This document shows, piece by piece, positions 26,350 to 35,085 of a stretch of 64,000 nt of DNA (positions are counted from its first letter, which is position 1; every line of letters begins with the position of its first letter). This stretch comes from Sagittula stellata E-37. GTDB taxonomy: Bacteria; Pseudomonadota; Alphaproteobacteria; Rhodobacterales; Rhodobacteraceae. The stretch covers positions 1,807,501 to 1,871,500 of the forward strand of contig NZ_CP155729.1 of assembly GCF_039724765.1 (NCBI RefSeq). The letters are read 5' to 3'. The notes beneath the pieces are model-generated. The model was given only the letters and a program-made list of their open reading frames with translations, did no database searches and was not told where the DNA came from. Position numbers and translations under genes: made by a program.

Positions 26350-27714
26350 TCATCCCTTGACCTCGGTCCCGACGACGGTCTGCTCGCCCTTTAGACCGAT
26401 CGGCAGGCTTTCGAGATACGCGTTGGGCGCTTTGCCATCGTAGGCGATACCGTCGATGATATCCTCGGCCGGGGTCGGCTCTTTGTAGCCGTCGGTGTCC
26501 CAGGGGAAATCGGCTTCGTTGGCGAGGCCCTCGTCGACGAGCAGACGCGCGGCTTCGAGGTAGATCTCCGGCTTGTAGACCGACTTGGCCACCTCGTCGT
26601 ACCAGCTGTCGGGCTGCGCCTCGGCGATCTGACCCCAGCGGCGCATCTGGGTCAGATACCAGACCGCGTCCGAGTAGTAAGGGTAGGTGGCGTTGTAGCG
26701 GAAGAACACGTTGAAGTCGGGAACCTCGCGCTTGTCGCCCTTCTCGTACTCGAAGGTGCCGGTCATGGAGTTCGCGATCACCTCGGCGTCGGCACCCACG
26801 TATTCCGGCTGCGACAGGATCTCGACCGCTTCCATGCGGTTGGCGTTGTCGTTCTCGTCCAGCCACATGGCCGCGCGGATCAGTGCCTTCACCACAGCGA
26901 GCGTGGTGTTCGGGTTTTCCTCGGCGAATTCGGCGGTGATGCCAAAGACCTTCTCCGGGTTGTTCTTCCACAGCTCGTAGTCGGTGATGACCGGTACGCC
27001 GATGCCCTTGAACACGGCAGCCTGGTTCCACGGCTCGCCCACGCAGTAGCCGTAGATCGTGCCGGCTTCGAGCGTGGCAGGCATCTGCGGCGGCGGGGTC
27101 ACTGACAGCAGCACGTCCGCACCGATCTGGCCGGTGATGTTCTCGGGGGAGTAGTACCCCGGGTGCAGACCGCCTGCGGCCAGCCAGTAGCGCAGTTCGT
27201 AGTTGTGCGTGGAGACCGGGAACACCATGCCCATGTTGAAGGGCTTGCCCTCGGACTTGTACTTCTCGACCACCGGGGCCAGCGCCGAGGCCGAGATCGG
27301 GTGCTGTGGCAGTCCGTCGGCATTGGTCGGGATGTTGGGCTTCATCTCTTCCCATACGGCATTCGACACGGTGATGCCGTTGCCGTTGAGGTCCATGGAG
27401 AAGGGCGTGATGATGTGCGCCTCGGTGCCGTAGCCGATGGTCGCGGCGAGCGGCTGACCGGCCAGCATGTGTGCGCCGTCAAGTTGTCCACCGATGACGC
27501 CGTCCAGCAGGACCTTCCAGTTCGCTTGCGCTTCGAGCGTGACAAACAACCCTTCATCTAGGAAGTATCCCTGCTCGTAGGCGACGGCCAGCGGCGCCAT
27601 GTCGGTGAGCTTGATGAACCCGAAGGTCAGTTCGTCCTTCTCAAGGTCCAGTTCGGCCAATGCCGGGCTGACCAGTGCGGTCGAGGCGGCGAGCGCTGCG
27701 AGGAATGTCTTCAT
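26350..27714 (-). CDS. nrtA: Nitrate ABC transporter substrate-binding protein
   Basis: 454 aa with a Sec signal peptide ([20 protein letters not shown]). It belongs to the NrtA/CmpA family: the ligand-pocket segments [19 protein letters not shown] and [15 protein letters not shown] are recognisable and are shared with NasS downstream in the sequence. It is the first gene of the structural operon and is preceded by an antitermination leader. 198 bp without a recognisable gene separate it from nrtB. Confidence 0.93.
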   Translation of the reverse strand: MKTFLAALAASTALVSPALAELDLEKDELTFGFIKLTDMAPLAVAYEQGYFLDEGLFVTLEAQANWKVLLDGVIGGQLDGAHMLAGQPLAATIGYGTEAHIITPFSMDLNGNGITVSNAVWEEMKPNIPTNADGLPQHPISASALAPVVEKYKSEGKPFNMGMVFPVSTHNYELRYWLAAGGLHPGYYSPENITGQIGADVLLSVTPPPQMPATLEAGTIYGYCVGEPWNQAAVFKGIGVPVITDYELWKNNPEKVFGITAEFAEENPNTTLAVVKALIRAAMWLDENDNANRMEAVEILSQPEYVGADAEVIANSMTGTFEYEKGDKREVPDFNVFFRYNATYPYYSDAVWYLTQMRRWGQIAEAQPDSWYDEVAKSVYKPEIYLEAARLLVDEGLANEADFPWDTDGYKEPTPAEDIIDGIAYDGKAPNAYLESLPIGLKGEQTVVGTEVKG

Positions 27715-27763
27715 GGTGCATCGTCCCTTTCGTGTTGGGTCATCCGCGCCGAAGCACGGGGCA

Positions 27764-27830
27764 AAAACAAAAAAACACCGCAGACACGTCCGGCCTCGGG
27801 AGGAGGAGAAGCCGAAAGTGAGCTGCGGTG
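27764..27830 (-). terminator. Regulated terminator in the nrtA leader
   Basis: On the minus strand CACCGCAG (27830-27823) pairs with CTGCGGTG (27783-27776) and is followed directly by seven T, a G and five T. The 39-nt loop can form an inner CGGC/GCCG stem. It ends about 50 bp before the nrtA start, where an attenuator is expected. Confidence 0.75.
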
Positions 27831-27892
27831 CTCGGTGGTATCCCGATCATCGGGAGATAATTTCGTGCAAGCCCGCTCCATTGCGGCCTTGC
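27764..27892 (-). promoter_or_regulatory. NasT (ANTAR) antitermination leader upstream of nrtA
   Basis: The minus-strand leader holds a hairpin at 27892-27867 with a ten-position stem (one G-G mismatch) closed by the hexaloop AATGGA. A at loop position 1 and G at position 4 match the consensus for ANTAR-protein RNA sites. Downstream come a short perfect hairpin (27855-27841) and a terminator (27830-27764). A partner hairpin upstream is less clear; a possible AAAGAC hexaloop with a 3-bp stem was seen. NasT is encoded just upstream. Regulation by nitrate through NasS/NasT is inferred. Confidence 0.65.
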
Positions 27893-28003
27893 TCTTTCAG
27901 TTGTCCGATTTGGGATTCAGCAATCAAGTCTTTTTGCTGCGATGCGGCGGTTGCGGGTCTTATTGTTCACTTCCGGCGCATGTTTTTGCCGAATTTGGCG
28001 GCG

Positions 28004-29176
28004 CTACTCGGCCAGAGGATCAAAAATGCGCCCGTCGAAGAACGTGTCCGGCAGCAGAGTGACGCGGCCCGACTGTGCCGCAACGGCCGTCTGGTGACGA
28101 ATCGATCCTTCGAGCTTTTCCGACGCGCCCGGCATATCTGCGCCGCAGTCCTTGAGCTGAGCACGGTAGATATCGCTGCGGAAGACCTTCGCCGAGGCTG
28201 CTGTGGCCGCGGCGACTTCAAGCCCGCTGCGCAGCGCGAGGCCGCGGCCGATCCACCTCGCCTGGCTCCGCCATGGGAAGGTTGCGGCGCCTTCGTGGAA
28301 CTCGACGAAATGCGGAACCTCTCGCTGTTCGCCGTGTCCCGAGATCGTCAGCCGCCCGGACAGTGCACGGTCGATCAATTCGGACGGGAGGTCCAGATAG
28401 GCCGGGCGCGACAGGATTTCCGAAGCGGACATCCGGTGTTCCGGATCCTTCAGCCACCGGCCTGCCTGCCAGACAGCCCGCATGAGACGTCCCAGCAGAT
28501 GCGGTTCGGTCTCTGCCCAGTCCGTGCGGACGGCCAGCACCTTTTCCGGCGCAAAGGCCCAGATCGCGTTGCCCGGGAGGAGCAGCGCGCCCGCGCCTTC
28601 CTCGACCGCCAGCGAGCCCCATGGCTCGCCCACGCAAAAGGCGTCCACGTCGCCATCGGCGAGGGCCTGCGCCATGAGCGGCGGCGGGACCGTGCGCACC
28701 TCGTAGTCTATGGGCGCCAGCGCCGTCGCCTCGATCCAGTAGTCGAGCAACGAGCGGTGCATCGAGAAGGGGAACGGCACGCCGAACACCAGCTTGCCAT
28801 CGACCGCACCCGCCAAGGCCTCGGCGGCGGCGGACGGATCGCGGAAATCGAAGATGTAGCCTTTCGCGCGCATTCGCTCTTCGAGCGCGCGGCTGACACC
28901 GATCACGTTGCCGTTGACCGACAGGATTGAAACCGCCGAGATGTCCTGCCGGACGCCCCCCAACCCCAGCGCCATGGCGACCGGCACCGGCGACAGAAGC
29001 TGTGCCGCATCGACCCGGCCAAAGGCCAGCATGTCCCGGACGGAGGACCACGACGGCGCGCGCACGAGGTCGAGAGCGATACCCTCCGCATCGGCAAAGC
29101 CCATCTCGTTGGCAAGGATCAGCGGTGCCGCGTCCACCAGCGGCACATAGGCGACCGGAACGTTCACGATCTTCAT
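28004..29176 (-). CDS. nasS: Nitrate sensor, NasT-binding regulator
   Basis: 390 aa, NrtA-like but without a signal peptide (starts MKIVNVPVAYVPLVDAAPL), so it is cytoplasmic. The pocket segments FGRVDAAQLLSPVPVAM and FCVGEPWGSLAVEEG align with the nitrate-binding residues of NrtA. In Paracoccus and Azotobacter NasS holds NasT until nitrate binds. It overlaps nasT by ATGA, a coupled pair. Confidence 0.92.
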   Translation of the reverse strand: MKIVNVPVAYVPLVDAAPLILANEMGFADAEGIALDLVRAPSWSSVRDMLAFGRVDAAQLLSPVPVAMALGLGGVRQDISAVSILSVNGNVIGVSRALEERMRAKGYIFDFRDPSAAAEALAGAVDGKLVFGVPFPFSMHRSLLDYWIEATALAPIDYEVRTVPPPLMAQALADGDVDAFCVGEPWGSLAVEEGAGALLLPGNAIWAFAPEKVLAVRTDWAETEPHLLGRLMRAVWQAGRWLKDPEHRMSASEILSRPAYLDLPSELIDRALSGRLTISGHGEQREVPHFVEFHEGAATFPWRSQARWIGRGLALRSGLEVAAATAASAKVFRSDIYRAQLKDCGADMPGASEKLEGSIRHQTAVAAQSGRVTLLPDTFFDGRIFDPLAE

Positions 29177-29757
29177 CCCAAGAGCCCCGCCGTCGTCACG
29201 ATGGCCTCGGCCACCTCCGCCACACGGCGCCCCTGGTCCATCGCCGCTTTCCGCAGAAGCGCGTAGGCCTCTTCCTCGCCCACGCCACGCGCCTTCATCA
29301 GCAGGCCCTTGGCGCGGTCGATGACCTTGCGTTCCTCCAACGCGCGGCGCGTCTCGACCAGTTCCCGGCGCATCCGCTGGACCATCTGGAACCGGGCTAT
29401 GGCGGCGTCGAGCACGGGTTTGAGGCGCTCTGGCTGCAACCCGTCCACCACGTAGGCGGACAGCCCCGCTTCGATCGCGGTCCGCGCCAGTCCGCCCGCG
29501 GCGCCCGAAACGAACATCGCGACGGGGCGTTCCAGTGGGCCGGACGCCAGCGTGAGTTCCTCCAGCATGTCGCGGGTCGGGTTGTCGACGTCGATCAGGA
29601 CCACGTCCGGCGCAAGTGCGGCGATGCGGCGTGCCAGAGACGCCACGTTCCCGATGACATGGACGTCGAAGTCACCCGAGCCCTGAAGCGCATCGACAAT
29701 GGCGATGGCGCGATCCCGGTCGGCCTCGACGACGACGATGGTCAGACGATCACTCAT
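29173..29757 (-). CDS. nasT: ANTAR-domain antiterminator
   Basis: 194 aa. A receiver-like N-terminal domain (VVVEADRD, VVLIDVDNPTRD) is followed by a coiled segment and a C-terminal ANTAR domain (ERKVIDRAKGLLMKARGVGEEEAYALLRKAAMD region, residues about 140-190). The RNA-binding ANTAR domain is expected to act on the leader before nrtA. AAGGAA precedes the ATG. Confidence 0.93.
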   Translation of the reverse strand: MSDRLTIVVVEADRDRAIAIVDALQGSGDFDVHVIGNVASLARRIAALAPDVVLIDVDNPTRDMLEELTLASGPLERPVAMFVSGAAGGLARTAIEAGLSAYVVDGLQPERLKPVLDAAIARFQMVQRMRRELVETRRALEERKVIDRAKGLLMKARGVGEEEAYALLRKAAMDQGRRVAEVAEAIVTTAGLLG

Positions 29758-29846
29758 GGTTCCTTTGTGCCCGATGCGCGGCGGGGCACAAGGTGGATGT
29801 CAAGACGCGCTGCCTCGTTGCGCGGCAGGTGCCTGCAAATTGGGCA

Positions 29847-30938
29847 TCAGGCCGCGCCGGATGGTCCCACGGGGACGATATGGTTGTCCCAGGCGACCTT
29901 GTGCATCTGCAGCGTCGACGCGTCGGTTCCGATGGCATGGAAGCCGCCGGTGCCTGTCGACGCGACAAAGCCGTCTCCAAGGGGGGCCAGCCCGCAGACA
30001 TCCGCCAGCGCGATCTCTGTCCGGAATGCGCCGTCCTGCGCGTCGAAAACCTGAACGCGGCCCCCTCTGGGAGAGGTGATTGCCACGGCGGTTCCGTCGC
30101 CGCTGAAGGACACGCTGCCCGCATAGCCCTGCATTACGGTATGTGATGGCTCCGGGGCCTTTGCCCAGACCGGCGCCGCGCCGCGACGGTGCAGCATCAA
30201 GAGGGCCGGCGCGGCGGACAGTTCGCCCTGCCACTGCAGGGCCAGCGCAACCTGTCGCGTTCCATGCACCGCGAGATGGCGCATGGAATTCTTGTGCTCG
30301 ACCGCAGGCGGCTCGACCGTGTCCAGAACGGTGCCGTCGAGCGTAGTGTAGGTCAGGTTCGGCGCCATGAAGGGGATGTTCAGCTTGGCGCGCCCCGCGT
30401 CCGGGTGCGTTTCGATCCCGCCATTGGCAATGACCAGTGACCGACCGTCGGGCATCAGGCGAAGCTCATGCGGTCCGGTCCCGCCGGAAGGGAACTCGCC
30501 AAGACGCCGGTAACCGCCGGACACATCCCAGATGCCGATCATGCCTGCTGCGTGTTCGAAATCGTTCTCGGTGGTAAACAGCAAAGCACCGTCCGCCGAG
30601 AACGCTCCGTGGCCATAGAAATGGCGTCCGGCTGGGGCCGTCAGTTCGGCCTTCACCTTGCCGGTGAGGCAGTCCAGCACGACGGCGTATGTGCCGGGGC
30701 GTCTTGCAAAGGCCACAGCTTCGGCCCGTTCGGGATGGGCGGCGGCAGCGTGCCCGCGTGCCGGCAAAGGCAAGTCGAACAGGCTGGCGCCTGTGGCCGA
30801 CACGCCATGCAGCGCATAGGACCCTGTGGGCGTCCGGGCCGCGGCGAGGAAGGCAGGCCCGCCCACATCGGCCCAGCCGCGCATCGGCCAGAGACCGGCG
30901 GCGGCCAGCCCTCCGATCATGCCCCTGCGTGAAAGCAT
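29847..30938 (-). CDS. DUF1513 beta-propeller-like periplasmic protein
   Basis: 363 aa with a twin-arginine-type N-terminus (LSRRGMIGGLAAAG). Repeated strands with GH..SADG, PHELRLMPDG and SVSFSGDG suggest a seven-bladed propeller, as in the DUF1513 family. It is the last gene of a minus-strand cluster with two imelysin proteins and a di-haem oxidoreductase, 3 bp after the imelysin gene. The cluster is conserved in many proteobacteria and tied to iron acquisition. The exact role is unknown. Confidence 0.85.
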   Translation of the reverse strand: MLSRRGMIGGLAAAGLWPMRGWADVGGPAFLAAARTPTGSYALHGVSATGASLFDLPLPARGHAAAAHPERAEAVAFARRPGTYAVVLDCLTGKVKAELTAPAGRHFYGHGAFSADGALLFTTENDFEHAAGMIGIWDVSGGYRRLGEFPSGGTGPHELRLMPDGRSLVIANGGIETHPDAGRAKLNIPFMAPNLTYTTLDGTVLDTVEPPAVEHKNSMRHLAVHGTRQVALALQWQGELSAAPALLMLHRRGAAPVWAKAPEPSHTVMQGYAGSVSFSGDGTAVAITSPRGGRVQVFDAQDGAFRTEIALADVCGLAPLGDGFVASTGTGGFHAIGTDASTLQMHKVAWDNHIVPVGPSGAA

Positions 30939-30941
30939 GGC

Positions 30942-31955
30942 TCAGTCTCCGTCCTGGGAATTGAAACCGGCGGAAAGACCCAGTTCCGGGCCAAGCTCCG
31001 ACGCGATAACGTTGCGGATCGTGTCGATCTTTTGCTGGAGGATCTCGACCCTGAAACGGCCCATCGGCGTGTCGACGCCCGCGAAGACCGGGCTGTCCTG
31101 TGCCTCCACTTCGGCGAAGGCCGCGTCGTAAGCGTCAGAGATTTCGGTGCGTACCTTTTCGGGCGCGTCCTGTGCCAGTGCCAGCGCCAGTTCTTCCGTC
31201 GCTTCCAGCGACAGGCGGACATGCCGCAGCGACCGCTCCGACCGATATGCCTCGGCCCGTTTGGGGCGCGGTCGCTCGAAGGTTCCGAGCGGGCGTCCCA
31301 ACCGCGTGTCGGAGGTGAACTGCAATCCGCTGGTCAAGGTGGTGTAGAGCGCCTGCAACGCCTCTTCCTCGGTGCGATAGCGCCCGTCCGGTCCGATCTC
31401 TGCCTCGGTGAAAGCGTCTGAGAAGTCTGTTCGCCAGTCGTCGAGAATGGCGTCGGAAATGTCCGAGATGTCGCGTGTTACCGCCTGAACCAGTGCGCAG
31501 CCGTAGTCGCCGGCATCCGTGAACTGCGGATCGAACAGCAGGAACTCCATCGCGTAGAAACCGCGCGCTGCGATCGACACATGCGTGAAGGCGTCCGCCG
31601 TTTCGACGGCGGCGTCCTCGTCGGCGATCAGCGTGGCCAGTGTCTTCGGGGTGAAGCCGCGGGTGTCGGGCCAGAACGCCAGCGCAAACGCCCGGTCGCC
31701 GGTTTCGGTCGGCCCAAGACGCAGGTGGCTGACCCGGACCCACGCATCGAAGGCTTCGGACCATGCGCTTCTGAGCGCCGCGCTGTCCGGTGTGCAGTCA
31801 GTCTGCGCAACGGTTTCGAGCGCGTCGGCCTTTTCGGCCAGACGTTCGAAGCCGGGAATGACCTCCGTTGCGACGATCTCCGACGGGGTGGGGTTGGCCA
31901 GCGCCGCGCCGGCGCAAAGGCAGAGCAGGGCAGACAGGGCAGGGCGACAGGGCAT
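30942..31955 (-). CDS. Imelysin-family periplasmic protein
   Basis: About 337 aa. ATG 31955 overlaps the stop of the upstream oxidoreductase gene (TGATG). There is a Sec signal peptide (LSALLCLCAGAALA). The fold-defining imelysin segments are present (SEIVATEVIPGFERL, FYAMEFLLFD), but the GxHxxE motif of the family reads GFYAME, so its His is missing. The family is iron-regulated and periplasmic. A peptidase activity was proposed for the founding member but is not supported for most. Confidence 0.87.
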   Translation of the reverse strand: MPCRPALSALLCLCAGAALANPTPSEIVATEVIPGFERLAEKADALETVAQTDCTPDSAALRSAWSEAFDAWVRVSHLRLGPTETGDRAFALAFWPDTRGFTPKTLATLIADEDAAVETADAFTHVSIAARGFYAMEFLLFDPQFTDAGDYGCALVQAVTRDISDISDAILDDWRTDFSDAFTEAEIGPDGRYRTEEEALQALYTTLTSGLQFTSDTRLGRPLGTFERPRPKRAEAYRSERSLRHVRLSLEATEELALALAQDAPEKVRTEISDAYDAAFAEVEAQDSPVFAGVDTPMGRFRVEILQQKIDTIRNVIASELGPELGLSAGFNSQDGD

Positions 31956-33487
31956 CAAAGGCTCTCCAGGTATTTCAGCAGGGCGGCACGGTCCGGCGGC
32001 GGCATGTTCACGACCGAGTCCCGCTGGGCCTGTGCCTCGCCATCATGCCAAAGCACCGCCTCAAGGACGGAGCGTGCCCGCCCGTCATGCAGGAAATAGG
32101 TATGCCCGGAAACCTGTTCGGTCAAACCGATCCCCCAAAGCGGCGCGGTGCGCCATTCCTGTCCGCTCGCGCGCGCCTCGGGCCGGTTGTCCGCCAATCC
32201 CGGTCCCATGTCGTGCAGAAGAAGGTCGGTGAACGGCCAGATCAACTGGAAGGACTGTTCGGGCCGATCTTCCAGCCGGTGTGTCACGAAGGACGGCGTG
32301 TGGCAGGCATTGCAGCCCGTCTCGAAGAACACCTGCTTGCCGCGCAACACCTCGGGGTCGCCTGCGTTGCGGCGGGCGGGCACGGCCAGGTTGCGGCTGT
32401 AGAAGGCCACGAGGTCCAGGCCTTCTGCGTCGATCTCGAACCCGCGTTCGTCGGTGTCGCCGTGGGCGGCGGCCAGGCAATCGACCTGAGCCTCAGTGCA
32501 CTCTCCGGCCCCTGCATCGAACAGAGGGTTGGAAATGCCGATGTCCCCGGCGAAGGCTGCGGCCGACTGTTGACGTATGGTGGGCGCCCCAGCCTTCAGC
32601 CCGAAGCGGCCCAGCATGGGCTGGTTGTACTCGGCCGACCAGACAATCTGCGCCCGGCCGGAAACGCCGTCGCCATCGCTGTCGTCCGGGTCGGCGTTTG
32701 CAAGTATATCCTCCGCCGGGATCGCTTCCAGCAGGCCAAGGCCGATCATCTGAGGCGCCACGCGGGGCGACAGCATCGCGCCCTCTGCCAGCGGGCCATA
32801 GCCGAGATCCGCGGCGCGATAGGTCGGCACACGCAGGGACGCGACCTCTCCGCCGGATAGCTGAACCTCCTCTTCCTCGTAGCTGATGTCGAGGCGGTAT
32901 TCGGCGGCGTGACCGGGGAGGGCGAAGTCCTGAAGTTGCAGACCATAGACCGGATCGGCCTTCGTCGGCAGGTATTCGGCGATCTCGTCGAAGACGTCGT
33001 CGGCGGTGCCGGGCACAGAGACGCGCAGGAACATCGACACGGCGGTGTCATCCGAACCTTCCGGCGGATGCCCGCGCCCGTCCTTCAGGTGGCAGCGCTG
33101 GCAGGAGCGGGCGTTGTAGAGCGGGCCAAGACCGTCGGAGGCAAGCGTGGACGACGGCGCGGAGACCCAGACCTTCTTGAACAGCCCGTTGCCAACCTTG
33201 AAGTCGAGCTCGCGTTCGAAGGAAATGTTGCCAGAGGGCTGGGAGAAGGCATCCGCAGTGGGAATGACGCGGACCGTCGCCGCACCACCCGGGTTGGCTT
33301 CGAAGCCTTGCGGCGTCTCGAACTGGTCCGGAGCTGCCGTCGCCGCTGCAATGCGCTCGCGCTCTGCGTCCGTTCGCGGCACGACATTCAGATGGACGTC
33401 CGAAAGATCCTGCGCCGCCGCGACGCCGCCCAGTGCCACGAGGGCGGCGGTGGCCACCCAAACTGATTTCGACCTGCTTGTGCTCAT
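31955..33487 (-). CDS. Di-haem oxidoreductase (DHOR/DUF1111, putative thiol oxidoreductase)
   Basis: 510 aa from ATG 33487 with a signal peptide ending near AAAQ. Two c-type haem sites are visible: CQRCH at residues 129-133 and CNACH at about 390-400. Export and haem attachment place it in the periplasm. DHOR genes regularly accompany imelysins in iron-uptake clusters, and a redox step on iron is suspected but unproven. It overlaps the downstream imelysin gene by one base. Confidence 0.9.
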   Translation of the reverse strand: MSTSRSKSVWVATAALVALGGVAAAQDLSDVHLNVVPRTDAERERIAAATAAPDQFETPQGFEANPGGAATVRVIPTADAFSQPSGNISFERELDFKVGNGLFKKVWVSAPSSTLASDGLGPLYNARSCQRCHLKDGRGHPPEGSDDTAVSMFLRVSVPGTADDVFDEIAEYLPTKADPVYGLQLQDFALPGHAAEYRLDISYEEEEVQLSGGEVASLRVPTYRAADLGYGPLAEGAMLSPRVAPQMIGLGLLEAIPAEDILANADPDDSDGDGVSGRAQIVWSAEYNQPMLGRFGLKAGAPTIRQQSAAAFAGDIGISNPLFDAGAGECTEAQVDCLAAAHGDTDERGFEIDAEGLDLVAFYSRNLAVPARRNAGDPEVLRGKQVFFETGCNACHTPSFVTHRLEDRPEQSFQLIWPFTDLLLHDMGPGLADNRPEARASGQEWRTAPLWGIGLTEQVSGHTYFLHDGRARSVLEAVLWHDGEAQAQRDSVVNMPPPDRAALLKYLESL

Positions 33488-33617
33488 GCCCGTCTTCTCC
33501 GCTGGCTGGGCCGCGAAACCGGGCCCTGGCGTTGGTTCCCGGCCCGCGACACGGGCAGGCCGGGGATATCCCGTGCCGGTCCGGCACCCATTCCGGACCG
33601 GCAAAGGCTTCGGCGTC

Positions 33618-34877
33618 TTACTGGAAGACAGCCGAAGGATTGTCGAGGCTGTCGGAGCCTTCGAAGTCGATGCTGTCCACCGAGAGGGCGGAGACCACGC
33701 GCTCGATGCTGCGGGTCTGGTCGACCAGCGCATCGACGCCGCCCATGATCAGCGCCTCGCCTTCCGCGTTGCCGCGTTCCAGCATCATGTCGTAGGAGAA
33801 CCCGTCCTCGGCCGCCGCGACGATGGCGCCCAGGTTTTCCATCGTGGTATGCAGCTTCGCCTTCATTTCCTCGTCGAGGGCGGGATCGGCCTCTGCCACC
33901 AGGTCGCTGAGCGAAGCGCCAGTCACTTCTGTGCCATCGACCCGCGTGTAGCTGCCGAGGTAGACGTTCTGCACACCCTTGCCATCATAGAAATGGGAGT
34001 TGTGCGTGTTGTCGGAGAAGCAGTCGTGCTCTTCCTCGGGATCGTTCAGCATGAGGCCCAGACGCATCCGCTCACCGGCCTGTTCGCCGTAGGAGAGCGA
34101 CCCCATGCCGGTCAGCATCGCGACGATCCCGGCATCTTCGTCTTCCATGAGCGCGTCACGGGCGGCTCCGCCCTCTTGCCACTGGGCGGCCATCCATTCG
34201 AGGTCGCTCACCAGAAGTTCGGTCGCGGCCTGGAGATACTCGGCGCGGCGGTCGCAATTGCCGTTGGTGCAGGCGTCACCCGACGCGTAGTCGGCGAAGG
34301 ACCGGTCGCCGGCTCCGGCGTCCGTGCCGTTCAGGTCCTGGCCCCAGAGCAGGAACTCGATGGCGTGATAGCCGGAGGCGACGTTCGCCTCCACGCCGTC
34401 CGCCTCGTGCAGGGTTTCCGCGATCAGCTCGGGCGTGATCTCGGAGGCGTCGATCTCTTCGCCTGACAGCGTGAAGGACGGGGTCGCGATGACGTTCAGG
34501 CCGGCGAACTGGTTCTCGTCGGACGGTCCGCCGTAGGAGGCGTCGACATAGTCGATCAGGCCTTCGTCCAGCGGCCAGGCGTTCACCTTGCCTTCCCAGT
34601 CGTCCACGATGGCATTGCCGAAGCGGAAGACCTCGGTCTGCTGATAGGGGACACGGGCGGCAAGCCACGCGTCTCGGGCGGCGGCGAGCGTGTCTTCCGA
34701 AGGGTTGGCAATCAGCGCGTCGACGGCCTTTTGCAGCGCCTTGGCAGTGGTCAGGCTGTCCTCGTAACCGGCTTGCGCAATGTCGGCGTAGGTGTCCAGC
34801 ACCTCAGCGCTGTCCGCTGCGAAGAGCGGTGCTGCACAAAGCGACATCGCGGCGGCGGTGGTCGTCAAGGTCTTCAT
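33618..34877 (-). CDS. irpA: Imelysin-family iron-regulated protein
   Basis: 419 aa from ATG 34877 with AGGGAC eight bases upstream. It has a signal peptide (MSLCAAPLFAA). The imelysin GxHxxE motif is intact in SGYHAIEFLLWG. It contains a Cys pair (DACTNGNCD) and HDCFSDNTHNSHF, typical of the long IrpA form. It is the first gene of the iron-linked cluster, with the di-haem protein 130 bp downstream. A dyad in its promoter region may be an iron-regulator site. Confidence 0.88.
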   Translation of the reverse strand: MKTLTTTAAAMSLCAAPLFAADSAEVLDTYADIAQAGYEDSLTTAKALQKAVDALIANPSEDTLAAARDAWLAARVPYQQTEVFRFGNAIVDDWEGKVNAWPLDEGLIDYVDASYGGPSDENQFAGLNVIATPSFTLSGEEIDASEITPELIAETLHEADGVEANVASGYHAIEFLLWGQDLNGTDAGAGDRSFADYASGDACTNGNCDRRAEYLQAATELLVSDLEWMAAQWQEGGAARDALMEDEDAGIVAMLTGMGSLSYGEQAGERMRLGLMLNDPEEEHDCFSDNTHNSHFYDGKGVQNVYLGSYTRVDGTEVTGASLSDLVAEADPALDEEMKAKLHTTMENLGAIVAAAEDGFSYDMMLERGNAEGEALIMGGVDALVDQTRSIERVVSALSVDSIDFEGSDSLDNPSAVFQ

Positions 34878-34932
34878 GGTGTCCCTCCATATCTCCTGTT
34901 GCCAGAGCTTCCTGAGGTTTTGAGTCGGAAAT

Positions 34933-34952
34933 GTCAATCCTGACTGATTAAC
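34933..34952. promoter_or_regulatory. Candidate operator dyad upstream of irpA
   Basis: GTCAATC (34933-34939) and GATTAAC (34946-34952) form a 7-6-7 inverted repeat with one mismatch, 56 bp before the irpA start. On the minus strand it is followed by TTGACA, a possible -35 box. The position suits an iron-responsive repressor, but no specific regulator is recognised. Confidence 0.35.
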
Positions 34953-34990
34953 TTGGAATATGTATCGGGGAGGCATGTTCATGTAACGGG

Positions 34991-35068
34991 CGGGTCGGCC
35001 CGCCCGAGGCGCGCCGACCCGCGGGGGTTCCACCCCCGCACCCCCGAGGTTTTTTCGCCAAGACGAAG
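34991..35068 (-). terminator. Paired hairpins and dispersed repeat after the two-component operon
   Basis: CGGGTCGGC (34991-34999) pairs with GCCGACCCG (35013-35021), and GCGGGGGT (35021-35028) with ACCCCCGC (35032-35039). Then comes CCCCGAGGTTTTTTC and CCAAGACGAAG (35042-35068), a copy of the intergenic repeat also found near 47461, 58641 and 62384. Probably a transcription end for the minus-strand genes above. No clean U tract was seen. Confidence 0.5.
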
Positions 35069-35085
35069 GGGCAAGCGCGTGCGGT

